64,000 nucleotides of DNA, from positions 7,190,394 to 7,254,393 of the forward strand of contig CM038716.1 in NCBI GenBank assembly GCA_021613375.1, given 5' to 3'. Under the pieces are notes generated by a model. That model ran no database searches, had not been told where the DNA came from, and saw nothing but the letters and a program-made list of their open reading frames with translations. This stretch comes from Megaleporinus macrocephalus. Lineage: Eukaryota; Chordata; Actinopteri; Characiformes; Anostomidae. Positions 45,661-58,142 of the stretch are shown in pieces (the stretch's first letter is position 1; each line of letters opens with the position of its first letter). Position numbers and translations under genes: made by a program.

Positions 45661-46323
45661 AGATCTGCTTCTCATTTAAAGTTTTAAACACAAAGTGACC
45701 CCTATAGTCCCCCAACTCTCTTCTCAGTGGACTTTGGCTTTTTCTGGCTTAAACCTGTCTAATACTCACCTCTAGTGGTGAGAAGTGTGAACTTCAGTAA
45801 GTGAACATCTCTGTGGTTTGAGTTTGTGTGAATACACAGCATTCAATTCTGGCAATGGAAACGCATCACTGTACCTAGAACCCATGTAGGTTCTAGGAAA
45901 GTTGTAAGAAACTCAAACTAAAAAAGATTATTTAAAGGCAGCTGTATTTATTGGTAGATGCAAAAACATAATGCATTTTAATCCACAAGTAAATACTTTC
46001 AAGCAAGCAAGACAAAAAAATCATCACTGAAGTCTAAGAATATCATAATTTGTGCCAATCTTATTGAGCTTTGTGCTTTTAAAAAGTAAGATCCTTCTAA
46101 AATCCTCATTTTCACTGCTGCTTATGTGGGTTTATTGAGCGAAATGAATTTCTACATGACTGTTATATCGTTTATATTAAACAGACTGCACCTGCTAATG
46201 CAGATAAGCTCTGCTCTGATTGGCCTGCCTCAAGGAGACAACACTCCTTGTAACTTCAGTGTGAATGAGTGCGGCTAAACCCGCTGCAGGATGAGTAGGT
46301 GGGGTTTGAATTCAGCACAAAGG
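45661..46323. other. 3' flank of the deaminase-like gene
   Basis: Presumed 3' UTR and downstream sequence of the - strand gene. On the - strand AATAAA occurs at 46136-46131 and again at 45952-45947, at 188 and 372 bases past the stop. Either could be the poly(A) signal. Confidence 0.4.
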
Positions 46324-46924
46324 CTAATTTCTGACGCATCTATTGTTGACCAACTTCTTGTCCACACAGCGGTAACAGCCGGCGTTATCACAGCGGTACA
46401 GCGGCACTCTAGAATCCACGGCTTTCATGTTACTGATCCACTGAGTGCTATTCTCGTCATATTTCCAAACCTTCCCGAAAACGAACGCCCGAGGACCGGA
46501 GTGGTTCTCAAACATCTGGAGCGCCTTGATGATGCTGTGAGGCTTATTGGGTGTGGAGCAGGTGTTCACGCAGGGAGAGTTGAGGGTGTAGAACACTGCA
46601 CAGCCAGCTGGATCTCTGTCCAGGAGCATCTTCATGAGAGGATCGTCAGGAGATGCATTTGGTGGGTTAGACTTTATCAGCAGAAGGTACTCAGAGTGGT
46701 AGTTCACGTCTGGCTTATCTGGAATTGGTTTCGTCTTGGCAGCAATCAGTTGGGTACCCTTGTACACCCTAGCCGCGCTGTTCAAAGCAGATTTCACGTT
46801 CTGCGCGTCATCGTCCTGGAGGGAGATCTGGTCAGACCTCACATCAGCAACACACTTGTCAGCTGGAATGTTGATGGCCACAGCAAACTGGCTTCCACTT
46901 CCATAACTAAAAGCATGAAAACAT

Positions 46925-46964
<40 letters not shown>

Positions 46965-49900
46965 TTAAAAAGCAGCATTAACTCTTAACATTTTACAGAA
47001 TTTCAGGCATCGTTGATTAATAACTGGTCATACTGTAAAGTCATTCAGAGTGATTCGGTGTCAGATGCTCTGTTCTAGGGAAGCGTACCAAGTCCCAGTT
47101 GTTCACAGTGGTGGTGAATGGAACCAGACGTCCACCTCTAAAAGCTCCCTCATAGAAAGTTATTACATAAAATTGTACTGCCAGACGTTTGGGACATTGT
47201 TTTATGTTCGTTTTTTGAAACATTTGGCCTTCTATTCATCTGTTCATGGTGAAGGGATACATGCAAGAAGTTATGAGGCCCCTAATAGTCCCCAAAGACA
47301 ACATATTATTTTCAGAATTATTGCTATTTTTGATAGTAAATGTTTATCTATGTGTTGTAGACAAGGTGACCGCTGGTTTCCATCACCACCCACTGGGAAG
47401 AAATCTCTACAATCTCTACAATCAACATACCAAACCCCTCTATTGAAATCAGTAGGAGTTAGGGTTTAGTGTAAATGTAGGGGTTATGGTTTAGTGTAAA
47501 TGTAGAGGTTAGGGTTTAGTGTAAATGTAGGGGTTATGGTTTAGTGTAAATGTAGAGGTTAGGGTTTAGTTTAAATGTAGGGGTTAGGGTTAGTGTAAAT
47601 GTAGAGGTTAGTGTTTAATGTAAATGTAGGAGTTAGAGTTTAGTGTAAATGTAGAGGTTAGGGTTTAGTGTAAATGTAGGGGTCAGTGTTTAGTGTAAAT
47701 GTAGGAGTTAGGGTTTATTGTAAATGTAGGAGTTAGGGTTTAGTGTAAATGTAGAGGTTAGGGTTTAGTGTAAATGTAGGGGTTAGTGTTTAGTGTAAAT
47801 GTAGGGGTTAGGGTTTAGTGTAAATGTAGGGGTCAGTGTTTAGTGTAAATGTAGAGGTTAGGGTTTAGTGTAAATGTAGGGGTTAGGGTTTAGTGTAAAT
47901 GTAGAGGTTAGTGTTTAATGTAAATGTAGGAGTTAGAGTTTAGTGTAAATGTAGAGGTTAGGGTTTAGTGTAAATGTAGGGGTCAGTGTTTAGTGTAAAT
48001 GTAGGAGTTAGGGTTTATTGTAAATGTAGGAGTTAGGGTTTAGTGTAAATGTAGAGGTTAGGGTTTAGTGTAAATGTAGGGGTTAGTGTTTAGTGTAAAT
48101 GTAGGGGTTAGGGTTTAGTGTAAATGTAGGGGTTAGTGTTTAGTGTAAATGTAGAGGTTAGGGTTTAGTGTAAATGTATAGGTTAGTGTTAAGTGTAAAT
48201 GTAGGAGTTAGGGTTTAGTGTAAATGTAGGCATTAGGGTTTAGTTTAAATGTAGGGGTTAGTGTTTAGTGTAAATGTAGGGGTTAGGGTTTAGTGTAAAT
48301 GTAGGAGTTAGGGTTTAGTTTAAATGTAGAGGTTAGTGTTTAGTGTAAATGTAGAGGTTAGGGTTTAGTGTAAATGTAGAGGTTAGTGTTTAGTGTAAAT
48401 GTAGGACTCAGTGTTTGGTGTAAATGTAGGGGTTAGGGTTTAGTGTAAATGTAGAGGTTAGGGTTTAGTGTAAATGTAGCGGTTAGGGGTTTAGTGTAAA
48501 TGTAGAGTTTAGGGGTTTAGTGTAAATGTAGAGATTAGGGTTTAGTGTAAATGTAAAGGTTAGGGTTTAGTGTAAATGTAGGAGTTAGTGTTTAGTGTAA
48601 ATGTAGGAGTTAGTGTTTAGTGTAAATGTAGAGTTTAGGGTTTAGTGTAAATTTATGGGTTAGTGTTTAGTGTAAATGTAGGGGTTAGGGTTTAGTGTAA
48701 ATGTAGGGGTTATGGTTTAGTGTAAATGTAGAGGTTAGGGTTTAGTTTAAATGTAGGAGTTAGGGTTTAGTGTAAATGTAGAGGTTAGGGTTTAGTGTAA
48801 ATGTAGGAGTTAGCGTTTAGTGAAAATGTAGAGGTTAGGGGTTTAGTGTAAAGGTAGAGATTAGGGTTTAGTGTAAATGTAGAGGTTAGTGTTTAGTGTA
48901 AATGTAAAGGTTAGTGTTTAGTGTAAATGTAGGAGTTAGGGTTTAGTGTAAATGTAGGGGTTAGGGTTTAGTGTAAATGTAGAGATTAGAGTTTAGTGTA
49001 AATGTAGAGGTTAGTGTTTAGTGTAAATGTAAAGGTTAGGGTTTAGTGTAAATGTAGGAGTTAGTGTTTAGTGTAAATGTAGGAGTTAGTGTTTAGTGTA
49101 AATGTAGAGTTTAGGGTTTAGTGTAAATGTATGGGTTAGTGTTTAGTGTAAATGTAGGGGTTAGGGTTTAGTGTAAATGTAGGGGTTATGGTTTAGTGTA
49201 AATGTAGAGGTTAGGGTTTAGTTTAAATGTAGGAGTTAGGGTTTAGTGTAAATGTAGAGGTTAGGGTTTAGTGTAAATGTAGGAGTTAGCGTTTAGTGTA
49301 AATGTAGAGGGTAGGGTTTAGTGTAATGTAGGGCTTAGGGTTTAGTGTAAATGTAGGAGTTAGTGTTTAGTGTATATGTAGAGGTTAGGGGTTTAGTGTA
49401 AATGTACGGGTTAGGGTTTAGTGTAAATATACATGTTAGGGTTTAGTGTAAATTTAGAGGTTAGGGTTTAGTGTAAATATACGTGTTAGGGTTTAGTGTA
49501 TATGTAGAGGTTAGGGGTTTAGTGTAAATGTAGGGGTTATGGTTTAGTGTAAATGTAGAGGTTAGGGTTTAGTTTAAATGTAGGAGTTAGTGTTTAGTGT
49601 AAATGTAGAGGTTAGGGTTTAGTGTAAATGTAGGAGTTAGCGTTTAGTGTAAATGTAGAGGGTAGGGTTTAGTGTAAATGTAGGAGTTAGGGTTTAGTGT
49701 AAATGTAGGGGTTAGGGTTTAGTGTAAATGTAGAGGTTAGGGTTTAGTGTAAATGTAGCGGTTAGGGTTTAGTGTAAATGTAGAGGTTAGGGGTTTAGTG
49801 TAAAGGTAGAGATTAGGGTTTAGTGTAAATGTAGAGGTTAGTGTTTAGTGTAAATGTAAAGGTTAGTGTTTAGTGTAAATGTAGGAGTTAGGGTTTAGTG

Positions 49901-51871
49901 TAAATGTAGGGGTTAGGGTTTAGTGTAAATGTAGAGGTTAGGGTTTAGTTTAAATGTAGGAGTTAGGGTTTAGTGTAAATGTAGAGGTTAGGGTTTAGTG
50001 TAAATGTAGGAGTTAGCGTTTAGTGTAAATGTAGAGGGTAGGGTTTAGTGTAAATATACGTGTTAGGGTTAAGTGTATATGTAGAGGTTAGGGGTTTAGT
50101 GTAAATGTACGGGTTAGGGTTTAGTGTAAATGTACGGGTTAGGGTTTAGTGTAAATTTAGAGGTTAGGGTTTAGTGTCAAAATAGAGGTTAGGGTTTAGT
50201 GTAAATATACATGTTAGGGTTTAGTGTATATGTAGAGGTTAGGGGTTAGTGTAAATGTACGGTTTAGGGTTTAGTGTAAATTTAGAGGTTAGGGTTTAGT
50301 GTAAATATACGTGTTAGGGTTTAGTGTATATGTATAGGTTAGGGTTTAGTGTAAATTTAGAGGTTAGGATTTAGTGTAAATGTAGAGGTTAGGGGTTAGT
50401 GTAAAATTAGCTGGTTAGTTTCTTGATCTGGTCTTTTTTTGCATCTGTAATTTTCTGTATTTATTTTTGCTGTTAAAAAGTAAGGGATGAAACTAAAGCA
50501 GGCATCCTCAACTTGATTAATGTGATATCTGAGTGGGAACAAAAGGCATTGTGCTTAGAGTTTAGCAGTTTAGGTCTATGTTTTTGATACATGAGGTTCA
50601 GGTTTTCCCAAGTGAGTGCATAGTTCTAGGGTTAGGGTTCTATTTACGTGTGTATGTAGTCGAGAAAAACTGTAAACATGCCATATAAGTAAACTGAACT
50701 GAACTTGAACTGACTTTAGGGGCAGAACTGAGTTATTCAATCAGATGCATTTATATAGACTTAGAACAGAAACTACAGACAATCAGAATGCAAAAAATTT
50801 CATAGATTTCTGTTTTTGCAATCACTATTTTTGGTATGTGTACTGAAGCCTATAGTAAACAACATTCTTGTTTAAAAAGATTAACTACATTAACATTTGT
50901 CCCCGTTTCAAGTTCAAAACTGATTCAATGTTAAATATAAAAAAAAATGCTCTAAATGAACTGACCCCTTAGATCCAGTTCTAAGTAGAAGCATTCATAT
51001 TATTATTATGAATCAGTGATAATTATCAATGATTAAGTCTCATCGCCTTTTAAGCTTACGTTTTGTCGAGAAATCTGACGACCTGTGGGAGATTTTGAAC
51101 GTCCCGTGAAACAGCAGGAGTGAACAGAGAGAGCAAGAAGAGTCCAGCCAGCACTCCAGAACCCACCTAACCAAAACACACAGCACATTTTATCCATTAA
51201 TTTGCTTTATATCATCAAATTATACTGTATCCATATATTATATGTGGAATTACCTGATGGGTTAGCAAGTATTCGTTATTTGTAATGGACGTTAATGTAA
51301 CCAGATTTTATTCTAAGTACTTATGGATCATTCCGATTGGTCCATTGAATTGGAATTGTTAAAACGATGCAATGATTGCCCCAACATGTTTTACAAATTA
51401 ATTAATTCAGTTTATACATTAATTCATTATATGAATTCAATAAATCTGTAAAGAATGCTCTAAATATGGCATAACTTCGTACCAAGTGTTGGAAATTATA
51501 TTGGAATTATGTGCTAAAATATGCCGATACGATAATAAATAAATACTTTTTCCCCAATAAAATAAAAGGATTATAAGGTCACTGTCCATCTCCATTTTCG
51601 TGGATTTTCATTTTTCTACATCATTTCTACACTGCAGTTCCCATTTCATTAAAATTTCATGATAAACGGACCAATAGAAACGCTCTAAAATAGCTTGGAA
51701 GAATTCTGGTTCCATTGACTTACATTAAAAGAACAGACAGTTTTTGGCCTCTCCTGTGAAGTTGCCATGTTGGAGATGCTTGTTTTTCTTTGGACAGCGA
51801 TGATGATATTCAGTAAATACACAATAATTTATATATACAATAATTATACATGCACCCAGAATACTTACCAT
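46324..51871 (-). CDS. Secreted AID/APOBEC-like zinc deaminase-fold protein (SNAD-like), three exons
   Basis: Coding exons in transcript order: 51871-51869 (only ATG, directly followed by GTAAGT), 51166-51060, 46906-46324. Total 693 nt, 230 residues. Exon 2 starts in phase 0 and ends after two bases of a codon; exon 3 supplies the third. Residues 1-21 form a signal peptide (core VLAGLFLLSLF, cleavage after AVS). The body has a deaminase signature: H107-S-E109, then SPCVNTC (Cys149, Cys153) 38-44 residues later, placed like the HxE and SPC-x2-4-C zinc/catalytic motifs of AID/APOBEC enzymes, with beta-strand-like CAVFYTL before SPC and RAFVFGKVW after. Other cysteines (55, 139, 209, 214, 217, 227) suit a disulfide-bonded secreted protein. 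Secreted deaminases (SNADs) are described in fish; membership and activity are inferred. The start context GCAGCCATGG is strong. Confidence 0.8.
46923..46966. repeat. (CA)n(TA)n microsatellite next to the deaminase-like exon 3 acceptor
   Basis: CA then TA run in intron 2, about 17 bases upstream (on the - strand) of exon 3. Confidence 0.92.
47040..47400 (+). repeat. Dispersed repeat ('GTGGTGAATGGAACCAGACG' family)
   Basis: GTGGTGGTGAATGGAACCAG at about 47109, GGTGAAGGGATACATGCAAG at about 47249 and CCATCACCACCCACTG at about 47380 follow the family order. In intron 2 of the deaminase-like gene. Confidence 0.72.
47453..50408. repeat. 25-bp minisatellite with TTAGGG in most units, about 118 copies
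   Basis: Unit: GTGTAAATGTAGAGGTTAGG plus GTTTA. Variants include AGGGG/AGGAG/AGAGG and TTAGTG/TTAGCG. Longer blocks recur, for example the order seen at about 47590-47800 again at about 47890-48100. It fills most of intron 2 of the deaminase-like gene. Confidence 0.96.
51579..51800. mobile_element. MITE with CACTGTCC...GGACAGCGA termini, inverted relative to copy 1
   Basis: Left GTCACTGTCCATCTCCATTT and right GTTTTTCTTTGGACAGCGA. The interior is the reverse complement of 2648-2859 and 52324-52565. It lies in intron 1 of the deaminase-like gene. Confidence 0.72.
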
Positions 51872-52323
51872 GGCTGCCAGTGCTGACGGAGTGTAGATAA
51901 TGAAGAGCCGAACTTTTTGAAAACAACTTACTCAGATTATGTCTCCAGCCCACCCTTGGTCAAAAAAAAAAAAAAAAAATTAGCTGTTTGTTGTTAAAAA
52001 ACAAAAAAAGTGTCATCACACTTAGTGGGAAGTGTTAAGCCCTGAAGAGAAGCGTTAAGCAAAGAAATGACACTGCTGCATTAGCAATGTTAGCCACTGC
52101 TGAAACATCACCTGAAATAAATACATAATTAATTAATTAGTTAATTAAAACCTAACCCTCTTTCTGATTCTTAAACTTCACTGCAATGATATTACTGAAA
52201 TGAAGACATTGGACCGATGATACAGAAGAACCAATTTTTGGACCCATATTATGGGAAACCAAACTTTCCCCATTTTTTTGGAACAAGTTTAATATCAGTA
52301 TATAAAGATTAATTAAGTTTCTG
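51872..52323. other. 5' flank of the deaminase-like gene
   Basis: It includes the presumed 5' UTR directly upstream of the ATG (51872 onward, - strand), a poly-A run at 51962-51979 and AT-rich sequence. No CpG enrichment and no unambiguous TATA box. Confidence 0.4.
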
Positions 52324-52565
52324 TCACTGTCCAATGAAAAACAAGTATTTCCAAAATTGCAACTTTACAGAAGGGTCCAAAAACCTACTTTACTTTTAAT
52401 GGAAGTCAGTGGAACCAGAATTTTTTCCAAGCTATTTTAGAGCACTTCTATTGGTCCGTTCATCATTAATTTTTCATGGAACGTAAATGCCCATTGGTGT
52501 GCTCAAATGATGTAGAAAACATAAAATCAACAAAAATGGAGATAGATCATTCATTGGACAGCGAC
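52324..52565. mobile_element. MITE with CTGTCCAATGAAAA termini, copy 3
   Basis: Left TCACTGTCCAATGAAAAACA and right TTCATTGGACAGCGA are inverted repeats. Same orientation as 2648-2859. Confidence 0.75.
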
Positions 52566-53569
52566 GATATGCTGTTAGGTCCTCATTGGACTGTCAACTG
52601 GACTGCAAAATTTGAGCCAGTAAGTTTATTAGTTTTTTTTTTCCAAACCCACAAATTGGTTAGCTTATTAAATCATTACACATTTACAGAATTACTGAAA
52701 ACACAATATAATGTACTTAACATTCAACCTTTTATCCAACAAGACTCTCAAATGCTGGTAAAAAAGTCATTTACCATACAGTCCTTCACTCTCACAGCTC
52801 TTTGTCAGTTTATCACTAACAAGCTAGACTATCACACCTAAACCACAGACTTCTATCTGCCTATTCAGCAAAAATCACTCCATTTACACCAAAACACAAA
52901 CACACTCTTCCACAGAGAAACAACAAACCATGTTTTAGAAGAAAAGCCAGCGTTCAGTTGTGCTTCATGGATGCAGCGTGAAATTGGAATTTCAAAATTG
53001 GGGTCCATTCCATTGTAAACTTCCCAGTCAAAGGTGAATACAAACCACCCGCAAGTATCATCTAATCAGCAACCAGGAATAAAAATGTCTAATTACGTGT
53101 CACCAGCATAACTATAAAAGTTTATATCATGCTTTCTTATGAGAAAAGCAATGGCCCTAGAACTGACCCTTGTGGTATTTAGTGTATGTAAATACATTCA
53201 ATGATCAGTCCATACAGTCTTTGGAATCTAAACTGCCAACATTTTTGAACCCAATGTTTTTTTGAGGTCAAAAATGACATACATCCACCTACATCCGCAT
53301 AGCCCCGCCCATCATCACTGAAGTTATATGGAGTGTTAAAGCCTGGACTGCTTTTTAAACGAGGCACAACACAGGATGGCCAATCAGAACACAGCTCATT
53401 TACATATATCCATCTTAAAAGTGAGGTTACAAAAATAGCTTGTTATTTGGAAACGGCTTCACAGTCTGATAACTACAGAAAATCAGATTTTGTAAGTAAT
53501 CTATCAAATTTACATGCACTGGAAACTCAATAATCACATTTCTACTATGTCATTACCTCTATCTCTATT
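52566..53569. other. Intergenic, no gene recognised
   Basis: AT-rich sequence leading into the 60-bp satellite. Short open frames only. Confidence 0.4.
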
Positions 53570-54786
53570 TCACTACAATGTCACTAGCACACCACTGCAT
53601 CATTACTATATCATCTCTATGTCACTACTATGTCACTAGCACACCACTGCATCATTACTATATCATCTCTATGTCACTACTATGTCACTAGCACACCACT
53701 GCATCATTACTATGTCACTATATCTTCTCTATGTCACTTCTATGTCACTAGCACACCACTGCATCATTACTATGTCACTATATTATTTCTATGTCACTAC
53801 TATGTCACTAGCACACCACTGCATCATTACAATGACAATACCTCATCTCTATGTCACTACTATGTCACTAGCACACCACTGCATCATTACTATGTCAGTA
53901 TATTATCTCTATGTCACTACTATGTTACTAGCACACCACTGCATCATTACAATGACACTACCTCATCTCTATGTCACTACTATGTCACTAGCACACCACT
54001 GCATCATTACTATGTCACTATATCTTCTCTATTTCAGTACTATGTCACTAGCACACCACTGCATCATTACTATATCATCTCTATGTCACTACTATGTCAC
54101 TAGCACACCACTGCATCAGTAATATATCATCTCTATGTCACTACTATGTCACTAGCACACCACTGCATCATTACTATGTCACTATATCTTCTCTATGTCA
54201 CTACTATGTCACTAGCACACCACTGCATCATTACAATGACAATACCTCATCTCTGTCACTACTATGTCACTAGCACACCACTGCATCATTACTATGTCAC
54301 TATATTATCTCTATGTCACTACTATGTCACTAGCACACCACTGCATCATTACAATGACACTACCTCATCTCTATGTCACTACTATGTCACTAGCACACCA
54401 CTGCATCATTACTATGTCACTATATCATCTCTATGTCACTACTATGTCACTAGCACACCACTGCATCATTACTATGTCACTATATCATCTCTATGTCACT
54501 ACTATGTCACTAGCACACCACTGCATCATTACTATGTCACTATATTATCTCTATGTCACTACTATGTCACTAGCACACCACTGCATCATTACAATGACAC
54601 TACCTCATCTCTATGTCACTACTATTTCACTAGCACACCACTGCATCATTACTATGTCAGTATATTATCTCTATGTCACTACTATGTTACTAGCACACCA
54701 CTGCATCATTACAATGACACTACCTCATCTCTATGTCACTACTATGTCACTAGCACACCACTGCATCATTACTATGTCACTATATC
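53570..54786. repeat. 60-bp satellite (CACTAGCACACCACTGCATC) running into the gap
   Basis: From about 54360 the 60-bp unit is strictly in register: ATGTCACTACTATGTCACTA, then GCACACCACTGCATCATTAC, then a variable ATGTCACTATATCATCTCT-type part. The left part has units of 52-60 bp. Sub-variants (ACAATGACACTACC against CTATGTCACTATAT) alternate in a higher-order pattern. The array is cut by the N run, so its true length is unknown. Confidence 0.95.
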
Positions 54787-55786
54787 NNNNNNNNNNNNNN
54801 NNNNNNNNNNNNNNNNNNNNNNNNNNNNNNNNNNNNNNNNNNNNNNNNNNNNNNNNNNNNNNNNNNNNNNNNNNNNNNNNNNNNNNNNNNNNNNNNNNNN
54901 NNNNNNNNNNNNNNNNNNNNNNNNNNNNNNNNNNNNNNNNNNNNNNNNNNNNNNNNNNNNNNNNNNNNNNNNNNNNNNNNNNNNNNNNNNNNNNNNNNNN
55001 NNNNNNNNNNNNNNNNNNNNNNNNNNNNNNNNNNNNNNNNNNNNNNNNNNNNNNNNNNNNNNNNNNNNNNNNNNNNNNNNNNNNNNNNNNNNNNNNNNNN
55101 NNNNNNNNNNNNNNNNNNNNNNNNNNNNNNNNNNNNNNNNNNNNNNNNNNNNNNNNNNNNNNNNNNNNNNNNNNNNNNNNNNNNNNNNNNNNNNNNNNNN
55201 NNNNNNNNNNNNNNNNNNNNNNNNNNNNNNNNNNNNNNNNNNNNNNNNNNNNNNNNNNNNNNNNNNNNNNNNNNNNNNNNNNNNNNNNNNNNNNNNNNNN
55301 NNNNNNNNNNNNNNNNNNNNNNNNNNNNNNNNNNNNNNNNNNNNNNNNNNNNNNNNNNNNNNNNNNNNNNNNNNNNNNNNNNNNNNNNNNNNNNNNNNNN
55401 NNNNNNNNNNNNNNNNNNNNNNNNNNNNNNNNNNNNNNNNNNNNNNNNNNNNNNNNNNNNNNNNNNNNNNNNNNNNNNNNNNNNNNNNNNNNNNNNNNNN
55501 NNNNNNNNNNNNNNNNNNNNNNNNNNNNNNNNNNNNNNNNNNNNNNNNNNNNNNNNNNNNNNNNNNNNNNNNNNNNNNNNNNNNNNNNNNNNNNNNNNNN
55601 NNNNNNNNNNNNNNNNNNNNNNNNNNNNNNNNNNNNNNNNNNNNNNNNNNNNNNNNNNNNNNNNNNNNNNNNNNNNNNNNNNNNNNNNNNNNNNNNNNNN
55701 NNNNNNNNNNNNNNNNNNNNNNNNNNNNNNNNNNNNNNNNNNNNNNNNNNNNNNNNNNNNNNNNNNNNNNNNNNNNNNNNNNNNNN
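54787..55786. other. Assembly gap of exactly 1000 N
   Basis: Unknown bases. The round size points to a placeholder between two contigs and not a measured distance. The sequence on the right restarts inside the FARSB intron already seen at about 5188. Confidence 0.98.
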
Positions 55787-56135
55787 CTCTCTCCATTTCT
55801 CTACCTCTCTCTACAACTCTCACTCATCTCTCTACCTCTCTCTACCTCTCTCTACATCTCTCTACCTCTCTCCACATCTCTCTTTCTATCTCTCTCTCCT
55901 CTCTACCTCTACCTCTCTGCACATCTCTCTCCATCTCTCTCTCTCCTCCATTTTTTTCTCTCTCTCTACCTCTACCTCTCTCTCCATCTCTCTCTACTCT
56001 TTCTCTCTCTTTCTCTCTCTATACCTCTCTCCACATCTCTCTCAATCACATCTCTCTTTCCATCTCACTGTCTTTCTCCTCCTCCCCATCTCTCCCCCAT
56101 CTATCACTTTCTCTGCCCATCTCTCACCCTTCTCT

Positions 56136-56192
<57 letters not shown>

Positions 56193-56345
56193 CTTTCTCC
56201 ATCTCTCTCCCCTTCTCTCACTCTCTCTGCCCATCTCTCTCTCTCTCTGTATCTCACCCTTCTTTTCTCTTCTCCATCTCTCTCCCCTTCTCTCACTCTC
56301 TCTGCCCATCTCTCTCTCTCTCTGTATCTCACCCTTCTTTTCTCT

Positions 56346-56389
<44 letters not shown>

Positions 56390-56411
56390 GCTCGCTCACT
56401 CTGTTTCTCAG
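55787..56411. repeat. CT-rich microsatellite, second copy
   Basis: Same tract as 5188-5824 with scattered 1-2 base length differences, ending at the same TTTCTCAG acceptor. Confidence 0.93.
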
Positions 56412-58138
56412 TGAATCAACTGAAAGTATCGCCCAGCTGTTGACCCGGATGTGCCTTAGGTCAGAGGTCGTCGGTGATGACGGTCAAATAAAGGTGGAGA
56501 TCCCACCCACTCGCTCTGACGTCATCCACGCCTGTGACATCATGGAGGACGCTGCCATGGCATACGGCTTCAACAACATTACCAGGACGACACCCCGCAC
56601 CTACACTGTAGCCAATCAGGTTTGAGAACAGCCTTCAGCGTGTTGTGATATGGTACACGTCATGCCTGTTACTGTAAAGTACAGCGTGTTACTCTGCAGT
56701 ATGATGCGTAACGATCTGTCTGTCTGTCTGTGTGTCTCTCTCTCTCTGTGTGTCTCTCTGTCTGTCTCTCTGTGTGTCTCTCTGTCTGTCTGTCTGTACA
56801 GCTTCCTCTGAATAAGCTGACGGAGTTGTTGAGGACGGACCTCGCGGCAGCGGGATTCACTGAAGCTCTCACTTTCGCTCTGGTACACAAAACACACCCA
56901 CCACTGACCCTGTACATACTCTGCAGACCCTCTGAGTAGTTTAATTATTAAAGTGTGCTGTGTTTTCTGATGATTATCTGAACGGTTATTTATAGGAAAA
57001 TGCTGCGTGTAGCGATGAGTAAACGCCCTTGTTTTTAAAGTTGAAGGCTCACGCTGGCTCAGCTTTGTCATTACCATCCATCTGCAGCTTCTCCAGCAGG
57101 GAGCGCTGTTAGTGGTGGAAGTCACTGTGAATGTGTGGAAGGTCAGTCAATACAGTAGATTTAAAAGTGCATGTGTTTTTTTTGGGTATTATATTATATA
57201 TAATAATGAATTTACTGAAGATTTGAATTCAAACAGGTAATATTTTTAAAAAACGTATCATTAAAGTACATTAGAGAGCCAGTAAGAGCTGCTCTGGCCT
57301 ACATGTGTTTGTTTAGATAGATTAGATTGATTTAGATTAGTCTTAATAAGAACAATAACCAGCACTGTGTACAGTAACCAGCACACTCAAATGAACAGAA
57401 CAAGTTTACCAGATATATTTGGGAATGTATGTTTGTTTTTTATTTATTTGTCCTATCTCTCTCTCTCTCTCCAGTGCTCTCAGGAGGATATAGCGGATAA
57501 ACTCAAAAAGAACATTGCGGAGACGAGAGCCATCCACATCTCCAACCCTAAAACTGCAGAATTCCAGGTCTGTTTAACATAAGCTGCGTGTATACATGTA
57601 GAATAGGACGTATAACTAAAGCTCAGCAGGTTTAATCCTGTTTTTAAATTATTTTGATGGTTCAAATGAATAAAATAAGAATGTGCTGATAAAGACTTCA
57701 GTTACTGGTAAATGTTCTTTGTTGGTTGATATTGCTTGTGTATTAAGGAGCCTGATATTTAGTATATCTCATGTAATGATTAAGTGGTATTTCAGTAGTT
57801 TGTACTAGAAGACCACAGTCATATTCACTCTGAAGTTGTATGTCTGGTGAAGTGTGATGTATATTTGCGCTGGTGTTTATGTCTAGCTGATTTAAATCAG
57901 AGGTGTAAGAAAATATCTTCAAGATTCAGAAGTTTTATTGTCATATGCACAGCAGAACAGACAGTTACACTGTACAATGAAATTCTTACTTTGCTGTTCC
58001 TTCGTTCACCAATAGATAAGATAACAAAAAAAAAGAAATAATAAAAATATATACAAAATATACAAAGTATAATAATATTGAATGAAAAAAATGTAATTAT
58101 TTTTTATATAGTTAAAAAAATAAATAAATAATATATAA

Positions 58139-58142
<4 letters not shown>

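Noticed and set aside
46291..46968. 225-codon + strand frame over the deaminase-like exon
   Set aside because: Antisense shadow. The - strand frame has the deaminase signature and joins correctly to the signal-peptide exon.
47453..50408. True interstitial telomere
   Set aside because: TTAGGG occurs once per 25-bp unit and is often mutated; there is no (TTAGGG)n run. Kept only as a telomere-like minisatellite.
53630..56443. 765- and 716-codon frames spanning the gap
   Set aside because: They join the 60-bp satellite, 1000 N and the CT tract. The N run only looks open.
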